From Piper betle (taxonomy: Eukaryota > Streptophyta > Magnoliopsida > Piperales > Piperaceae): a stretch of DNA of 64,000 nt. Both the position numbers and the translations under genes were made by a program. Under the pieces are notes generated by a model. That model saw nothing but the letters and a program-made list of their open reading frames with translations. It did not search any database and was not told where the DNA came from. The stretch is taken from positions 29,138 through 93,137 of the forward strand of contig JAURVB010001883.1 in the NCBI GenBank assembly GCA_033002965.1, in the 5' to 3' direction. This document shows positions 37,628-49,770 of the stretch, piece after piece. How positions within the stretch are numbered: position 1 is the first letter of the stretch; every line of letters starts with the position of its first letter.

Positions 37628-38690
37628 GTTGGCGGCAATGTCATTGCTTCGCGGCGATTTCGTCGTTTTTTTGTCATTTTTCGGCCAACCGGTAGCCAAA
37701 CTTTGTCGATCGTCACCACAAAAACCTTCCCTATCCTCCTCTCTATTGATCGTGTCTTTATTGATCGTGACTGACAACCGCCTCTGCCACACTGCCATGC
37801 CATCGTAGGTGTTTTCCAACGCTTGTCATTGCTTGCACAGTCGGATATGATTGCCTGTGTTCGCGTTCGCTTGGCCAATCCTGTCACCTGCTCGCCAGCG
37901 CGTGCCTGGGTCTGTAAGTCCATACCTGTGTCTGCCTAGCTAACCCAACCCACCTTTTCAGCTAACTAGACCAATTTAACTCGACTTGACTCGGTTCAGT
38001 TCAGCCTATTTGATCCGGTTCAACTCATTTTCATCGCGTTTTCGATAGTTTTTGGTAATTGGAGACACCGTACATTATTTTAAATGCATATTCACATTAT
38101 TTAGAATGTTTGGATATTATGAATATTTATTTATTATTTATTATTCAGTTCTTGTTATTTGTATATTTATTGATTATAATACATGTTTATATAATTATTT
38201 ATTATTAGTAATGATATATTTACTTATTAGTATTAGCCTTATTTTTATTTGCTAAATTGTATTTATTTATTTATTTCTTTATCTATTTGTTTGCTCGCTT
38301 GTACGCTATTATTTATTTGTATTAATTACATATTACCGCATTAGATATCTATGACAATATTATTATTCATGATTAATTAATATTAAGTATTTATTTATTT
38401 ATTTATTGAATAATTATGTATGTATTTTTTAATTATTTATATATTTACCAAAACAAGGATATATGATATTTACTCATGTTCAGCCATGTATTTATATAAT
38501 ATAATTATATTATTATTTAATGATTAGAGTATTATTTATTTTAACGTATTTATTATTTATTTATATATCCATGAATGTCTTTATTTATTTATTAGTTTTT
38601 TCTTTATTATGTCTTGATTTACGTACCTAATGTTTAGTTGTAGGTTTATCTAGCATTATTTTTTTTATTAGTATGTATTAATTTATAAGC
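37628..38690. other. AT-rich region with TTTATT repeats
   Basis: After about 400 bases of mixed sequence (with an ACTCGACTTGACTCGG patch near 37980) the stretch 38080-38690 is dominated by TTTATTTATT-type simple sequence. No gene seen. Confidence 0.6.
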
Positions 38691-39740
38691 ACACACCATA
38701 AACATAAATCATATAAAGATATTAGTATTTTACTTAGTAGTGAGTTTCGATATAAGTTTTGAAGTCTAAACTCACCGTAAATGAGAAATCAGGTTTGGAG
38801 CTTGGACAACAGGTCTGTTAAGATTTTTCTCATCTTTATTGATTTAGTCTACTGTGTAAATAAGATATCATGTTTGGAGCTTGGACAACTTGTCTATTAA
38901 GATTTTTTAATCTTTATTGATTTAGTCTATCGTGAATTTAATTTCTAGATTGTAGGACATGTTAAGTGGTCATTTTATCGAACCCCACTTAACACAAGCT
39001 ATTTAGATATATTTTATTTATGGGATTAATAACCCTCGAGGATGATATCCTTCGAATTGTTTTGAAACTAAGATTCACTCCAAGTTAACTTTGGGCATAT
39101 TATATAAACCATTTTTCAAGCCTATATATAATTTTATAGAGTTTTTAGTGAGATGAGAGATAGTGAAATCGACTCGCATGTACCATAAGCAAGTGTACGT
39201 GTCACTCACAGTGGGATATAAATTAGTGAGAGGGTTATTTCATTCTCGAAGGATCTTGACAATTCTGCATTTTGAGTTTCCTCAAAACCTGATAAACATG
39301 GAGGTTTATGGGTACTATTTAGTACAACGCACGTCCAGACATGTGGTTTAAAAGGGTATTTAAGGTGACTGCCTGAGATTAGTCGACCTTACCTTTGTGC
39401 TTAAAATCAAGAAATATATAGAGAAAAGGAAAGAGCTTAGGATATACTGGTAGTCCTAATGGATTAAAAAAATAAGAAAATAACGAGAGAAGTATTAGCA
39501 AACAAGTTAATTCATGATGCTACTTGTTTGCAGTTGGGTGGCTTCACACTGTATACCCTTTGAGAGTTCCCATGGAAGATATGTATATTGTTTTCATTTC
39601 TCATAGAATACCATATTCTACTTGTCAATTTATACTAGTTATTTTTTGAACCAGTAACGCTCGTTAATGACGTTTTTCATGTTATATATAAGTGTTGTGA
39701 TCTTGAGTCGGGTTTGGTGGGATGGTAAATAAACGTTACA
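38690..39740 (+). mobile_element. Degraded inverted relative of the solo LTR
   Basis: Read on the plus strand, 38950-39410 matches the minus strand of 36060-35600 in the solo LTR. Shared stretches include GTTAAGTGG, CATTTTATCG, GGATTAATAACCCTCGAG, TTTCATTC and CATGTGGTTT against CTTGTGGTTT. It ends near AAACGTTACACA, corresponding to the GGTGTTACA end. An internal tandem duplication of about 79 bp (38791-38856 and 38870-38933, sharing GTTTGGAGCTTGGACAAC) lies at its start. It is too diverged to be recent. Confidence 0.65.
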
Positions 39741-40152
39741 CACACTTTAGCTTAGTCTAGTGATTTTCTTTCATATTTTTATTTAATTTAATGAGTTTAC
39801 ATGCATATTTAGTCATGTTTATTTTCGTGACACTAAGAGAGTTGTTTCGATTTGCTTTATTAATTAAGTATTACCGATTTGTTTCTCAATTATGATATTT
39901 CTGGTTCAGTTCTTAGGTAAATCAAAATCACGATATAATAATAATAATAATAATAATTTATTATTAAGAAAATATTAGATTATAAATTCACCTAAATTAA
40001 GAATTTTAAAATATTAATAAATTTCAATATATTTATAATTATATTATTAAATTAAAGTTTGTTCTTGAATAATATATACTTATTTTAGTTTATTACAGAT
40101 TATATATATTTATTTATTTACACTTTGTTATATATATTAAAAAGAATTTAAA

Positions 40153-40193
<41 letters not shown>

Positions 40194-40200
40194 GTAGTAA
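39741..40200. repeat. AT-rich DNA with ATA/AAT microsatellites
   Basis: (AAT)n-type runs at about 39935-39955 and 40157-40200. No gene. It abuts the 5' leader of the ATG18 gene. Confidence 0.7.
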
Positions 40201-40854
40201 TAGTAATAGTAGTTGGATTCATTATCACGACATATTATCTGTCGCCCTCCCAAACCTTCCTCATCATCACCTTCGTCATCATCCTCCTCCTCCTCCTCGT
40301 CGTTCTTCCTCCCCCGATCGACCACCCATGCTCTCTACGGCGTAAAGCTCGCCGCTTTATCACTACCCATCTCCGTCCCCGTCTTCTCCGACGTCGAATT
40401 CGAGCTTCCCCTATTCTGGGTCGATCGCTTCCCTCCTTTTTTTCGTCAACGCAAATGTCTCAGTTTCGCCTGATCCCGCTGGTTGGACTGGCGTAGCGGA
40501 ATCGGAGTGTGGGAGCGGTTTGTGTGTTTTTTATTTTGAAGCCTTTTGTTTTAGTTTTTGCCGATTTCGTTGGGATTGCTTGTGGTGGAGGGGAAGGTGT
40601 GGATTGTTAATTGTAGCTTTTTTATTCCGGTTTCTGCTTGCTCGAACAACAAGGAAGCGATCTTGTGGGATTTGGGCGATGGGGGAGCTGGTTACTTGAT
40701 ATGTGGATTGGGGCTGCTTCTAGTCTTGAGTGGAGATCAGAAGGAACAGCCCTGTGCTCGTGAGTGATCGGTTGGTTATAGAAAGTTTGAATCTTTTCGG
40801 CTTTTTGGATTGCTGGGTGGTCGATTGATTGCTGGGATTGTGGGGGACTGGGAT
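40201..40854 (+). other. ATG18: Probable 5' leader of the ATG18 gene
   Basis: A CT-rich stretch (TCC/TCA repeats, 40252-40300) opens the region, followed by unspliced sequence up to the ATG at 40855. Open frames at 40213-40473 and 40558-40767 could be upstream ORFs if the transcript begins here. The transcription start itself is not visible. Confidence 0.4.
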
Positions 40855-43800
40855 ATGTCGAACGATGGGCAGAGGAGACAGGGCGGCTACTCCAATACCC
40901 CGTCTTTCCTTCCTTCTTCGCCATCGTCTGCTGGTCGCAGCAACGGTTTCTTTCCGAGCTCCTTGCGTGCCATCTCTAGCTACTTGAAGATTGTTTCGTC
41001 GGGGGCGTCCACTGTTGCTTCCACCGTTCGGTCGGCATCGGCCAACGTTGCGTCCTCGGTTTCTGATCGGGAAAGGGATAGCAAGCGTGATCAAGTATTT
41101 ATTTTTTGCTTTTTTTGTTTAGTGTCTATTGGTTTGGTATATCTGCAAGTTTTGGTAACGATAAGAAGTGAAATTCTAGTTTGAGCTGTTGCTGCTGGCT
41201 GCTTGTCGTTGAGTTCCAGATTGCAATGTTTGAGGGTGACTACCTGTTAAGTCTGAAAATTCATTGCTCGTTTTTTTTTCTCAAACAAATAATTCATTGT
41301 TTATGGTCTAGATTGGAATCAATTCTATATTGAACCATTGCTGGCTGCTTATCATTGAGTTGGAGATTGCACTTTTGAGTGTGACCATTTGCCATGTCTG
41401 GAATTTTATTTAATATCTTTATTTGGCATCAATTGTTAAAATTCATTGCTTCTTGGTGTGGCCATCTGTCAATTTTGAGAAATATTATTACCACTCTTTG
41501 GTATTAACGTTTGCAATTCATTGTTTATTTGGCATAGTTCAAGTGCTGTATTTTTTTATTTGTCTGGAGTAGTTTCTACTCAGCTTCTGTTCTTTATTTG
41601 TAGATGTTTTTGGCGTTATCTTATTTTTTTTACTGGGAACTATATTGCTTAATTGTCTTTGTAAGCTCAATTGTTTTGTTGGTGATGTTTTATTTTCAGG
41701 TACAGTGGGCTGGATTTGATAAATTAGAATGTGAAGGGGTTGTTCGGCGGGTTCTTCTTCTATGTTACAGGTCTGGCTTTCAAGTATGGGATGTTGAGGA
41801 GGGTGATGATGTTCGGGAGCTTGTATCTAGGCATGATGGCCCTGTTTCGTTTTTGCAAGTGCAACCCAAATTAGGACAGTCAAAAAGGCTTGATGATAAG
41901 TTTTCTGATGTCCGCCCACTTTTGGTTGTGGCTGGGGACGGTGTTCTTTATAATAGCAACTCTGTTGAAGAGGTGTTTTATTCTACCTCCAATGAGAATG
42001 TGAACAATTCCCATGAAGTAGAAGATAGAAGTTTTGTTCCAACATTTGTTCGTTTTTATTCCTTGAAATCACATTCTTATGTGCATGTGCTGAAGTTCAG
42101 GACGGCCATTTGCTCAATAAGATGCAGCCCTCGAGTGGTGGCTATCTCGCAGCCTGCTCAGGTATGTATTCGCTGCTTAAGTTTTGGAGAATGATCCAGT
42201 GGGCGCTATTGCTCTCTCTTCTCTTATATAATAGCTGTATGCATACAAATGGGTGTAGGAATTCCGCAGAGTGAATTGATAAACCTCGGTCACCTAGCAA
42301 ACTGAAAAATAGTTGCTCTGATTGATTATTTCTTGCATATCCTCAGCAATAAGTTTTTAAGACACTAACCGAAAGAGATTGCAATACATGCAGATTCACT
42401 GTCTAAATGCTACCACATTGGAGAAAGAATTTACTATTCTTACCCATCCTATTGCATTGGGAATCCCTGGTTCTGTGGGGAGAGGCTATGGACCTCTAGC
42501 AGTGGGATCAAGATGGTTGGCTTATAGTGGAAGTCCCGTGGCAATCTTTGACAGTGGTCGTGTCAGCCCACAACAATTATCTCGTGCAACTACTTTTACT
42601 TCTTCTAATGGCAGTTCGGTTGCCCGTTATGCAAAAGAATCTAGTAAGCAGCTTGCTGCAGGTATAATAACACTTGGAGACATTGGATACAAAAAGCTAT
42701 CAAGATATTACTCAGAACTTTTACCAGACGGAAACCATGCGATGAAGGTTTCTAATTCTAATTTGAATGGAACTGTAAATGGACATTTGGCAGACTCAGA
42801 AACTGTTGGAACGGTAATTTTTTTTCTTAACATTTTTGTTTGTCAGGTTTAAACTTCTTGTAGCATATGTCATTTAAGTTGTGTTGTTATCATGTTTGAG
42901 CATCCATTGACTGAGTTTTATACTAAATATTTTTTGTTCTCATAATTGATTCATGTATTCATTATCTTGCTTCTCAACATTTATTTTTATGTAATATTTT
43001 GTCAGGTTATAGTCAGAGATGTTATAAGTAAATCCGTGGTTTCTCAGTTCAGGGCACACTCTAGTCCCATTTCTGCATTATGCTTTGACCCTAGTGGAAC
43101 TCTCTTGGTAACAGCCTCTATTCAGGGACATAATATAAATATTTTTCTTATAAAGCCCTTTCCAGTCAGCACATCATCCGAGTTTGATGTAAATAAATCT
43201 TACATGCATCTTTATAGGTTGCAGCGTGGTCTCACCAATGCGGTTGGTGCCTACATCTCCCTTTTCATTATAGTTAAGGGTGTAACACTCAATTTTAAGC
43301 TGTCTTCTTTTCTACTACCAGGTCATACAGGACATCAGCTTCAGTGATGATTCTCAATGGATAATGATCAGTTCTTGTAGAGGAACAAGTCACTTGTTTT
43401 CCTTATCTTCTGCAAGCTGTAATTTGAACAAGCCAAAGAATGGCTACGGCACCATAACTAGCAATAATGGATTAAACTATGTTAATAAGTCATCTGTTCA
43501 CTGGCTGCCCACCACAAATTTGTCAAAGGCAAATGGGATTAGAAATTCTGCGTCAGGCTTTCCTGTCACCTTATCTGTGGTTAGTAGGATAAAGAATGGA
43601 ACCAATGGCTGGCGAGGAACTGTTAGTGGTGCGGCTGCTGCTGCCACTGGCAGAATAGACCCAATATCTGGTGCAATTGCTTCAGCTTTCCATAACTGCA
43701 AGGGTAATGATGTGTACACTAATGGCATCCATTTGGGTACAAGACGCCACCTTCTAGTGTTTTCTCCTCTAGGATCTTTGATACAATATGTTTTAAATAT

Positions 43801-45049
43801 GTCCTCCGGAGCAGATGTTGAGAACATTGTTACCGGATTGAAGAATGCATCTTGTGCATCAACTCAAGAAAATGACATGAGACTAATTGTTGAGGCAATT
43901 CAGAAGTGGGATATTTGTCAAAGAAAGAATAGAAGAGAACGAGAAGATAATGCTGACATATATGGTGAAAATGGGAATGCTGACAATAGCGGTCCTTTTG
44001 TGAAAGGGTTGAAAAATGATCCTAGTGTTCAGCCCACAGATACTGATACCTTCCCTGATGTAAATCAAAGTATTGAAGAGAGGCAACAATTATATATTTC
44101 TGAGGTTGAACTTGAAATGTATCCTGCTCGAGTTCCACTGTGGGCTAGATCTGAGGTAATATTTTGCATTTATAGATCTCAAAGCAATTTTGTTTGTCTT
44201 TTATGGTGTTCATTTTCTTTGTATTTAAGTTATGATTTTGTATGGCAGATCTATTTTCAAAAGATGGTTATGGATGATTTCAACACTACTGAAGATGCTA
44301 GCCATGGAGAGATGGAAATAGAAAAGTTATCAACCCGTGCGGTTGAAGTGAGACCTACAGATTTGATGCCAGTCTCTGATGCTATCCCGAGCCCAAGGGT
44401 ACAGCATTTGAGGTAATTTCTCTCAACTTGTCTAAAAACATGGATTAAGAAACAAAGCTATTATTAATAGTGCCAAAAAAAAACTCCCACCCTTTTACTG
44501 TTTTTATTTTTTATTTTTATTTTGTAGAAATTGATGAATAGTCTTGACAGGTCATATTTACTTTGGCTGTTAAGGCATGCTTTTGAGAAGACCTGTTTGA
44601 GCTTTTCCTAATTACTGTAGTCTCACCTGCTTTGGCCTTTGGAACTTGTCAATTTGATCTGAACTGACAACAAGGGTCTTTTATTCAATAAGCTGCTTCT
44701 ACAGCTGTTTTCATTTTTAGACAACCACTCTCTAAATCATGTGTTCTTTTGCACGATGTCAATTTCGAACCTCAAGCTCTGAGACTATTTTGTAGCTATC
44801 ACTTTTTACATGCTTAAGGAGCTTTCTAGTGTACCTATTTGACATTTCAAGCTATTTTGTGTTTTGTGCAGTGTGGCTTCTGCTGATTGTAATGATATTG
44901 AGCCCATTTTGCGTCAGAGCTCTGGAGGTGAAGATGCCAAAAGTGTTCCTTGCGAAAGTACTTGTACATATGCCGATTTCGTATCTGGTGGAGCTTCTGT
45001 GGTTGATGAAATCCTGACTGATCTAACTGAAGGAAGGCACTGTAAATGA
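40855..45049 (+). CDS. ATG18: ATG18f/g/h-like autophagy protein (PROPPIN with BCAS3 domain)
   Basis: Seven exons: 40855-41094, 41700-42161, 42394-42813, 43006-43242, 43322-44155, 44249-44412 and 44872-45049, all in phase, 844 residues. The N-terminus has SLRAISSYLKIVSSGASTVA, typical of plant ATG18f/g. The WD40 propeller includes YRSGFQVWDVEEGDDVRELV, RHDGPVSFLQ, FRAHSSPISALCFDPSGTLL and LYRLQRGLTNAVIQDISFS. LQRG stands where yeast and animal PROPPINs have the phosphoinositide-binding FRRG. A BCAS3-type region follows (IYFQKMV and VPLWARSEI-like sequence). Such proteins bind PI3P on autophagic membranes. In the last exon, GAAGGAAGG at 45029-45037 leads to a stop at 45049, yet the adjacent frame stays open for about 48 codons with protein-like sequence (KFVNSKTSRKMESQLQFV) to 45194. 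A GAAG duplication or a consensus error may hide the true C-terminus. Confidence 0.92.
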
Positions 45050-45194
45050 CGCAAATGGCCTGAAGCTGACGACTGAAATCAAGTTTGTAAATAGCAAGAC
45101 CAGCCGTAAGATGGAGTCTCAACTCCAGTTTGTAAATAATAAAAACTGTCAAAAGATGGAAGTTCCGTTTCAGAATGGTCATCTGTCTGATTAA

Positions 45195-46287
45195 GGTACA
45201 ACTTCAACTAATTTTCCTTTCTACATTAGATTATTAACAACAGGAAGATGCATAAAGTTGAATCTCAATTGTTTTTACTAGATGTTGAGAGGTTTGTATT
45301 TTTAAAACAGGACATAAAATTATCTCCCATCTGTTATTGCTAATAACATGTAAACACCGTAGATTCTGGATTTGTCATGATATATGCTAGATAGCATGAT
45401 TCTATCACGTCTTGCTCATTTTGGTGGGCATATAACCTTAGAATGTCAATAGCTCATCTTTGTTAAGGATTTTAGTTGATATTGTTGAGAGTTCTGTTGG
45501 CTGATCTGAAAATGTCACATTATATTACTTTGTTGTGTGCAGCAGATGCAAGAACGACAATGTGGAATGTTGCCATTGGAGTCGGAGCATATTCTTTTAT
45601 TTTCCTTGTAAAGCTTTAGAAGTGAAATATCCGTATATATTGGTTACGAAAAATTGGTTGAGAGCATTTGATGATGAAGAGGAGAGATCAATGCCGTTTA
45701 ATTACTGGGTTTCTCTTTTTTTCAGCTTTTGCTGTACATAATAGATTCATGAATGTATCAAAACAATTGTTTGCTACTTGTAAATAAATTGAGAAACTGA
45801 TAATACTGTGATCAAATTCAATGAGAAGTATCTCTTGCTTGCAAAAAAAATCAGCTGTCTAAGCTCCTCTTTCTCTTATAGCTTTTCTCTTGCACAAACT
45901 ACTTTGAAGTTTCAATTTCTCTTGATCAAGCAGATTGTTATATAATGTGGACAAAGAGTCTAAGATTATAATGCTTACACGTCTATTATCAACGAAACCG
46001 AAAAAAACATAAAAAAACTGAACAACATTCACACAACCTCACCAAGTTAGTCTTATCAACACAATGCCGGTAAGAGCCGGCCATGAGAAGTCTGCTCAAA
46101 CTCCCATGTTTGAAACGTGATCCGACGAACTTCTTTCATACCTATGATTGATCATGGCCTCTATTAATGGCGGATGCAAATGCAAATTCATGGTCACATC
46201 GGAAAAACAGAGTACAGCATCAAATATTTCTCCATGCATGAAGCGAAATGAAATTATATCTTTTTTCTGATTTGAATCATACATGCA
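45195..46287. other. 3' flank of ATG18 and upstream of COL gene
   Basis: Contains the ATG18 3' UTR and the CONSTANS-like promoter. An open frame at 45535-45741 has no known domain. No repeat or RNA was recognised. Confidence 0.5.
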
Positions 46288-47681
46288 ATGGTGGATTCGA
46301 TGTGTGAAGTGTGCAGAGTGGTAGCAGCAGTCGTCTACTGCCGGTCGGACGACGCACGTCTCTGCATCGAATGCGACGCCGGCGTCCACTCTGCCAACCC
46401 CATCTCCGGCCGGCATCTGCGAGCCGTCCTCTGCGACAGGTGCCGGCGCCGGCCGGCCATACTCCTGTGCATCGACGACCAGCTCTCGCTGTGTCAGGGC
46501 TGTGACTGGGCGCACCATGGAAGCTCGCCGGCGCCGGGGACTGCCCATCGGCGGGAGCCATTGAAGTGCTACTCCGACGTTCGTCCGGCGTCGGAGCTGT
46601 TGAAAATGCGGAATTGTGGTTGAGGTTGGTGGATGTGAAGGAGGAGGCGATGGGGGCAAGTGGGCACCTTCACTTGAAGCTAACAAGAGCTTTCCAGTGA
46701 TCCATGTTGATCAACAAAAGATGAGCTATCAGAATGATGCCATGCTTGTTGAGGTGATTGGTTTGGTAATGACACTATAATAATGGTCTTCCTGGGAAGA
46801 TAACAAAATTTTCTTGGAATGGTTTTGATGGCAGCAACTTGATGAATATCAATTCCATGAGGAAGATCATCCAAGCAGCAACATGGATCAATTCAACAAC
46901 TGCTTTGAGAGTTGGAATGAGACAATTGGCAGTTCACATGCTCAACCAAGCAGTTTATATGAGATTGGTGGAATGGATGGAGTGTTCATGGGGAATTACA
47001 TGTCTTTAGCAAATTCAAGCTTGCCCAACGACATGAGTTTCGAGGTTGGACATCTAAATTTTAGCTGTGAAGTTCAATGTTTTTGCTTCTTCTCCGATCT
47101 GACTCCACCTGCAAACTTCCTGTATGTCACCGAATTTAATTGAGAAGGCTTATGATTTATTTCGGATAATTTGGTGTTTGTTATTGATCTCTTATCAACT
47201 AATTATTAAAACCATGTTTTTCATAGGTGATGTCATTGGTGCAACAGGAAAGCACATTAATCCAATCGTGGAACAATGGCGACAACTGCAGTAAGATCGA
47301 TCTGAGCAGCATCAGAGATTTTCTAGGCTGTGGAGTTTCACCTGCTCTGCCAGAACCAACATTGGAGGAGCAAGTTCTAGTGACCACACGCCCATCTAGA
47401 GACAGGGCAAAGATGAGATACCATGAGAAGAAGAAAACAAGAACGTGAGTAGTTTTTGGATGTATAGCAAACATTTACTTGGGATTCTATGAGACGGTCA
47501 GAATGAATGGTACATAAGTTAAGATTTTTTGGTGTGTGGCTATAGGTTTGAGAAACACGTCAGATATGCATCTCGGAAAGCAAGAGCTGATTCAAGAAAG
47601 AGGGAGAAAGGCAGGTTTGTGAAGGCTGGGGATGCATATGACTATGACCCTCTGGTGTCAAAAAATGTTGATGTAGCTTAA
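46288..47681 (+). CDS. COL: CONSTANS-like B-box and CCT protein (COL9-15 type), frameshifted exon 1
   Basis: Four exons: 46288-46753, 46835-47044, 47227-47444 and 47546-47681. The first B-box starts [20 protein letters not shown] with [20 protein letters not shown]. The second is [20 protein letters not shown] with CQGCDWAHH. The C-terminal CCT domain spans exons 3-4: [16 protein letters not shown] and [20 protein letters not shown], ending [15 protein letters not shown]. Exon 1 stops after 46620 as it stands. One extra A in A4 (46603-46606) and one extra G in G5 (46652-46656) would carry it through [13 protein letters not shown] and [12 protein letters not shown] into the donor at 46754, giving 343 residues. 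COL proteins regulate flowering and light signalling through the CCT/NF-Y interface. Two homopolymer slips in a gene with clean splice sites suggest consensus error. Confidence 0.85.
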
Positions 47682-48566
47682 CAGGGAGATTGTTGTAGGA
47701 AAGGATTTTGTGGTAGTAAACCTCCGCCTCATTCTAAATCAAAATGTAAAGATGGGTTTCTATCAGAAATATGTTGCACGCATTGTAATGGTTACACCAA
47801 ACCTTGCATTTAGTCGGTTCATATTATGAGCAAACTTGTCGACTCTGTTCTGAGATCAAGCTCTGAGATCTGCCATTTGACCTTGCCAAGCTCTCAGATT
47901 TTCATACACCTTTTCACCTTGCTCTTCTTCTCTTTACCCTTTTCTGCTATGCAACCTTTCCACCTGTCTCAATCATTCAAGTCCCATGTCTGTACTGCTG
48001 GTTCCCTTTACAAATCAGAAATTCCAGCCAGGTTGACAAGAACCAAAACAAAAAAACTTATGAACCCAATTTCGTTAAGCACAAGACCAAGCTGGCACTG
48101 CATCGTTGAGCAACGAGTTCACACTAACAAACGAGAAATTGTGTCGTTCAAGTTCTTGTTTGCCCCCACCTCAGGCCAATTTCGACAAAGTAGCTAGATC
48201 CAACATAAATGAAAATGAAACGCATCATCGATCTTGTCGCTAGCATCGACACTGTTCGATACCTGACCATCTCAACCGTCACCAACATGTACATAGGTGA
48301 ACAGAAAAGTAAAATGATTTAGGTGAGTACAAAAGCATACTGATCTATGACGGAATCCAATCCCAACTCTGCAAACCAATAAACCGGCCGACCAAATTTA
48401 CAGATTCCTGTTTTCCATACTCATTTCATGTCAAAACAGCCAAGCAATTTGGTTTTTTCTATTCACACTATCTCACAATCTGGGTCTCACTCACAAGACC
48501 CATAAATAAAATGCAAAGCAGGTAAACAAAGATTTACAAGAGGTGAAAAAAACCGTCGAAGTTCTT
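47682..48566. other. Region between COL and the small membrane-protein gene
   Basis: Holds the COL 3' UTR and the 3' UTR of the minus-strand gene. A 123-codon frame at 47826-48197 has no recognisable family and lacks the GC character of neighbouring genes, so I do not call it. Confidence 0.45.
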
Positions 48567-48956
48567 CTACCTAGTTGGCCGCCGGACCTGGAATAACGTG
48601 GCGGGTGGCGCTGGCGGTTGGTAGGGAGGCGGCGAGGCCTCCACCACCGGCGCCGGCGGCGCGTCTGGCGGCTTGTACGGCGGCGGCGAGGTCCCCACCG
48701 GCCTGTCACTATAAGGAGGCGGTGGTGCAGCTTCTACCAAAGGCGTCGGAGTAGCCGGCGGCGTTGGAGTGGTCGGCGGCGCTAATACCGTCGGAGCGGA
48801 AATGGGGTCGACGTAGTCCAGCGGGCCGCAGTCACGGCCGTCGCATTTGTGGGTCTTGCGGCGAAATACGGTGAAGCCCAAGACGAGGCCGAGCACGGCC
48901 AATAGCACTATGATGAATATGAAGATCTTGGTGGCCTTGCCCACATAGCACAACAT
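48567..48956 (-). CDS. Small proline-rich single-pass membrane protein, uncharacterised
   Basis: A single exon of 129 residues. The N-terminus MLCYVGKATKIFIFI leads into a strong membrane helix (IFIFIIVLLAVLGLVLGFTV, residues about 11-30), then a basic HKCDGRDCG segment with two cysteines. The C-terminal 80 residues are rich in PPPY and PPAP motifs (PPPYSDRPVG, PPPYKPPDAP, PPPYQPPAPP). Plants have short proteins of this layout annotated only as transmembrane proteins. The PPxY motifs could bind WW domains, but that is inference. GC-rich base use and the intact frame support a real gene. Confidence 0.65.
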   Translation of the reverse strand: MLCYVGKATKIFIFIIVLLAVLGLVLGFTVFRRKTHKCDGRDCGPLDYVDPISAPTVLAPPTTPTPPATPTPLVEAAPPPPYSDRPVGTSPPPYKPPDAPPAPVVEASPPPYQPPAPPATLFQVRRPTR

Positions 48957-49394
48957 CCGTGTGTTATGCTACCACCGCCTATGAACTTCGGCAGGACTAA
49001 AAGAGTGTAAGACGTAGAAGCACGAGAGAAAAGGTCAAGACAAGTGGCAAAGGGGAAGAGCAGCTTTTGTTAAAGCTTAGTTGTGACTTGTGAGGTGAAG
49101 ATGAGCACAAAGATGTAACAAACGGTGTTATATTGCAGCTTAGTTGTGGAATCTTGGAAGTCAAATTGGTGAAGGAGGTGAATAATTGAAGATAAGATTG
49201 ACAAAGATGGAGGAGGAATGGAGGGAGGGTAGGATAGAATTCATATGAGCATGTCTGCTACTTTTTCTAGTGTGGGGAGTGTCGAGTTTGGACCTGGTTG
49301 GAGACCTTGATTAGGGTTAATCCTGGTGAGTAAAGTAGAAATTAAGCATGGTTCATATGTATAATCTATGTGCTGGAGTATAAGTGTGTGTTAT
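48957..49394. other. Upstream of the small membrane-protein gene
   Basis: Presumably the promoter and 5' leader of the minus-strand gene. No element boundary recognised. Confidence 0.4.
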
Positions 49395-49770
49395 TGTTGG
49401 GTTTATCTGAATGATATTTGTAGGCAACTGATGATTTATATACAAATTAATATAAAAATTTTATTTCTTAAGCTAATTTTTAAATTAAGAGAAGCCCGTA
49501 AAACCTATTGCAAGTCTTATTTGATCGGTAGTGATATTATAATTTCCTAAAACTTCATTATAATATGTAGAATATGAATTTAACATATAGTGAGGGAGAG
49601 ATGATTAAGGTGATATGATGTATAAGGGGGAGAATTATTAGGTTTATCCCACATTATATTTGAAGATGATTGGTGATTTAGGTTGACGGGGAAAATCTTA
49701 TTCTTTAAATTAATTTTTTATATTAAAGGAGACTTGTGAAACCTTGCAAGTTCACCGGATGTTTTATGAG
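49395..49770 (+). mobile_element. Degraded TRIM retroelement, plus orientation
   Basis: TGTTGGGTTTATC at 49395 and the sequence to about 49510 (ACTGATGATTTATATACA; TTAAGAGAAGCCC) match the LTR of the intact TRIM at 50783-51376 read on the minus strand. A second LTR-like copy starts near 49636 (ATTAGGTTTATCCCACATTA), preceded by a purine tract AAGGGGGAGAAT at 49624-49635 that fits a polypurine tract. Ends are decayed and no clear PBS survives. Confidence 0.55.

Noticed and set aside
47826..48197. 123-codon plus-strand frame downstream of COL
   Set aside because: No domain, no GC or codon signature like its neighbours, and it falls in presumed 3' UTR sequence.
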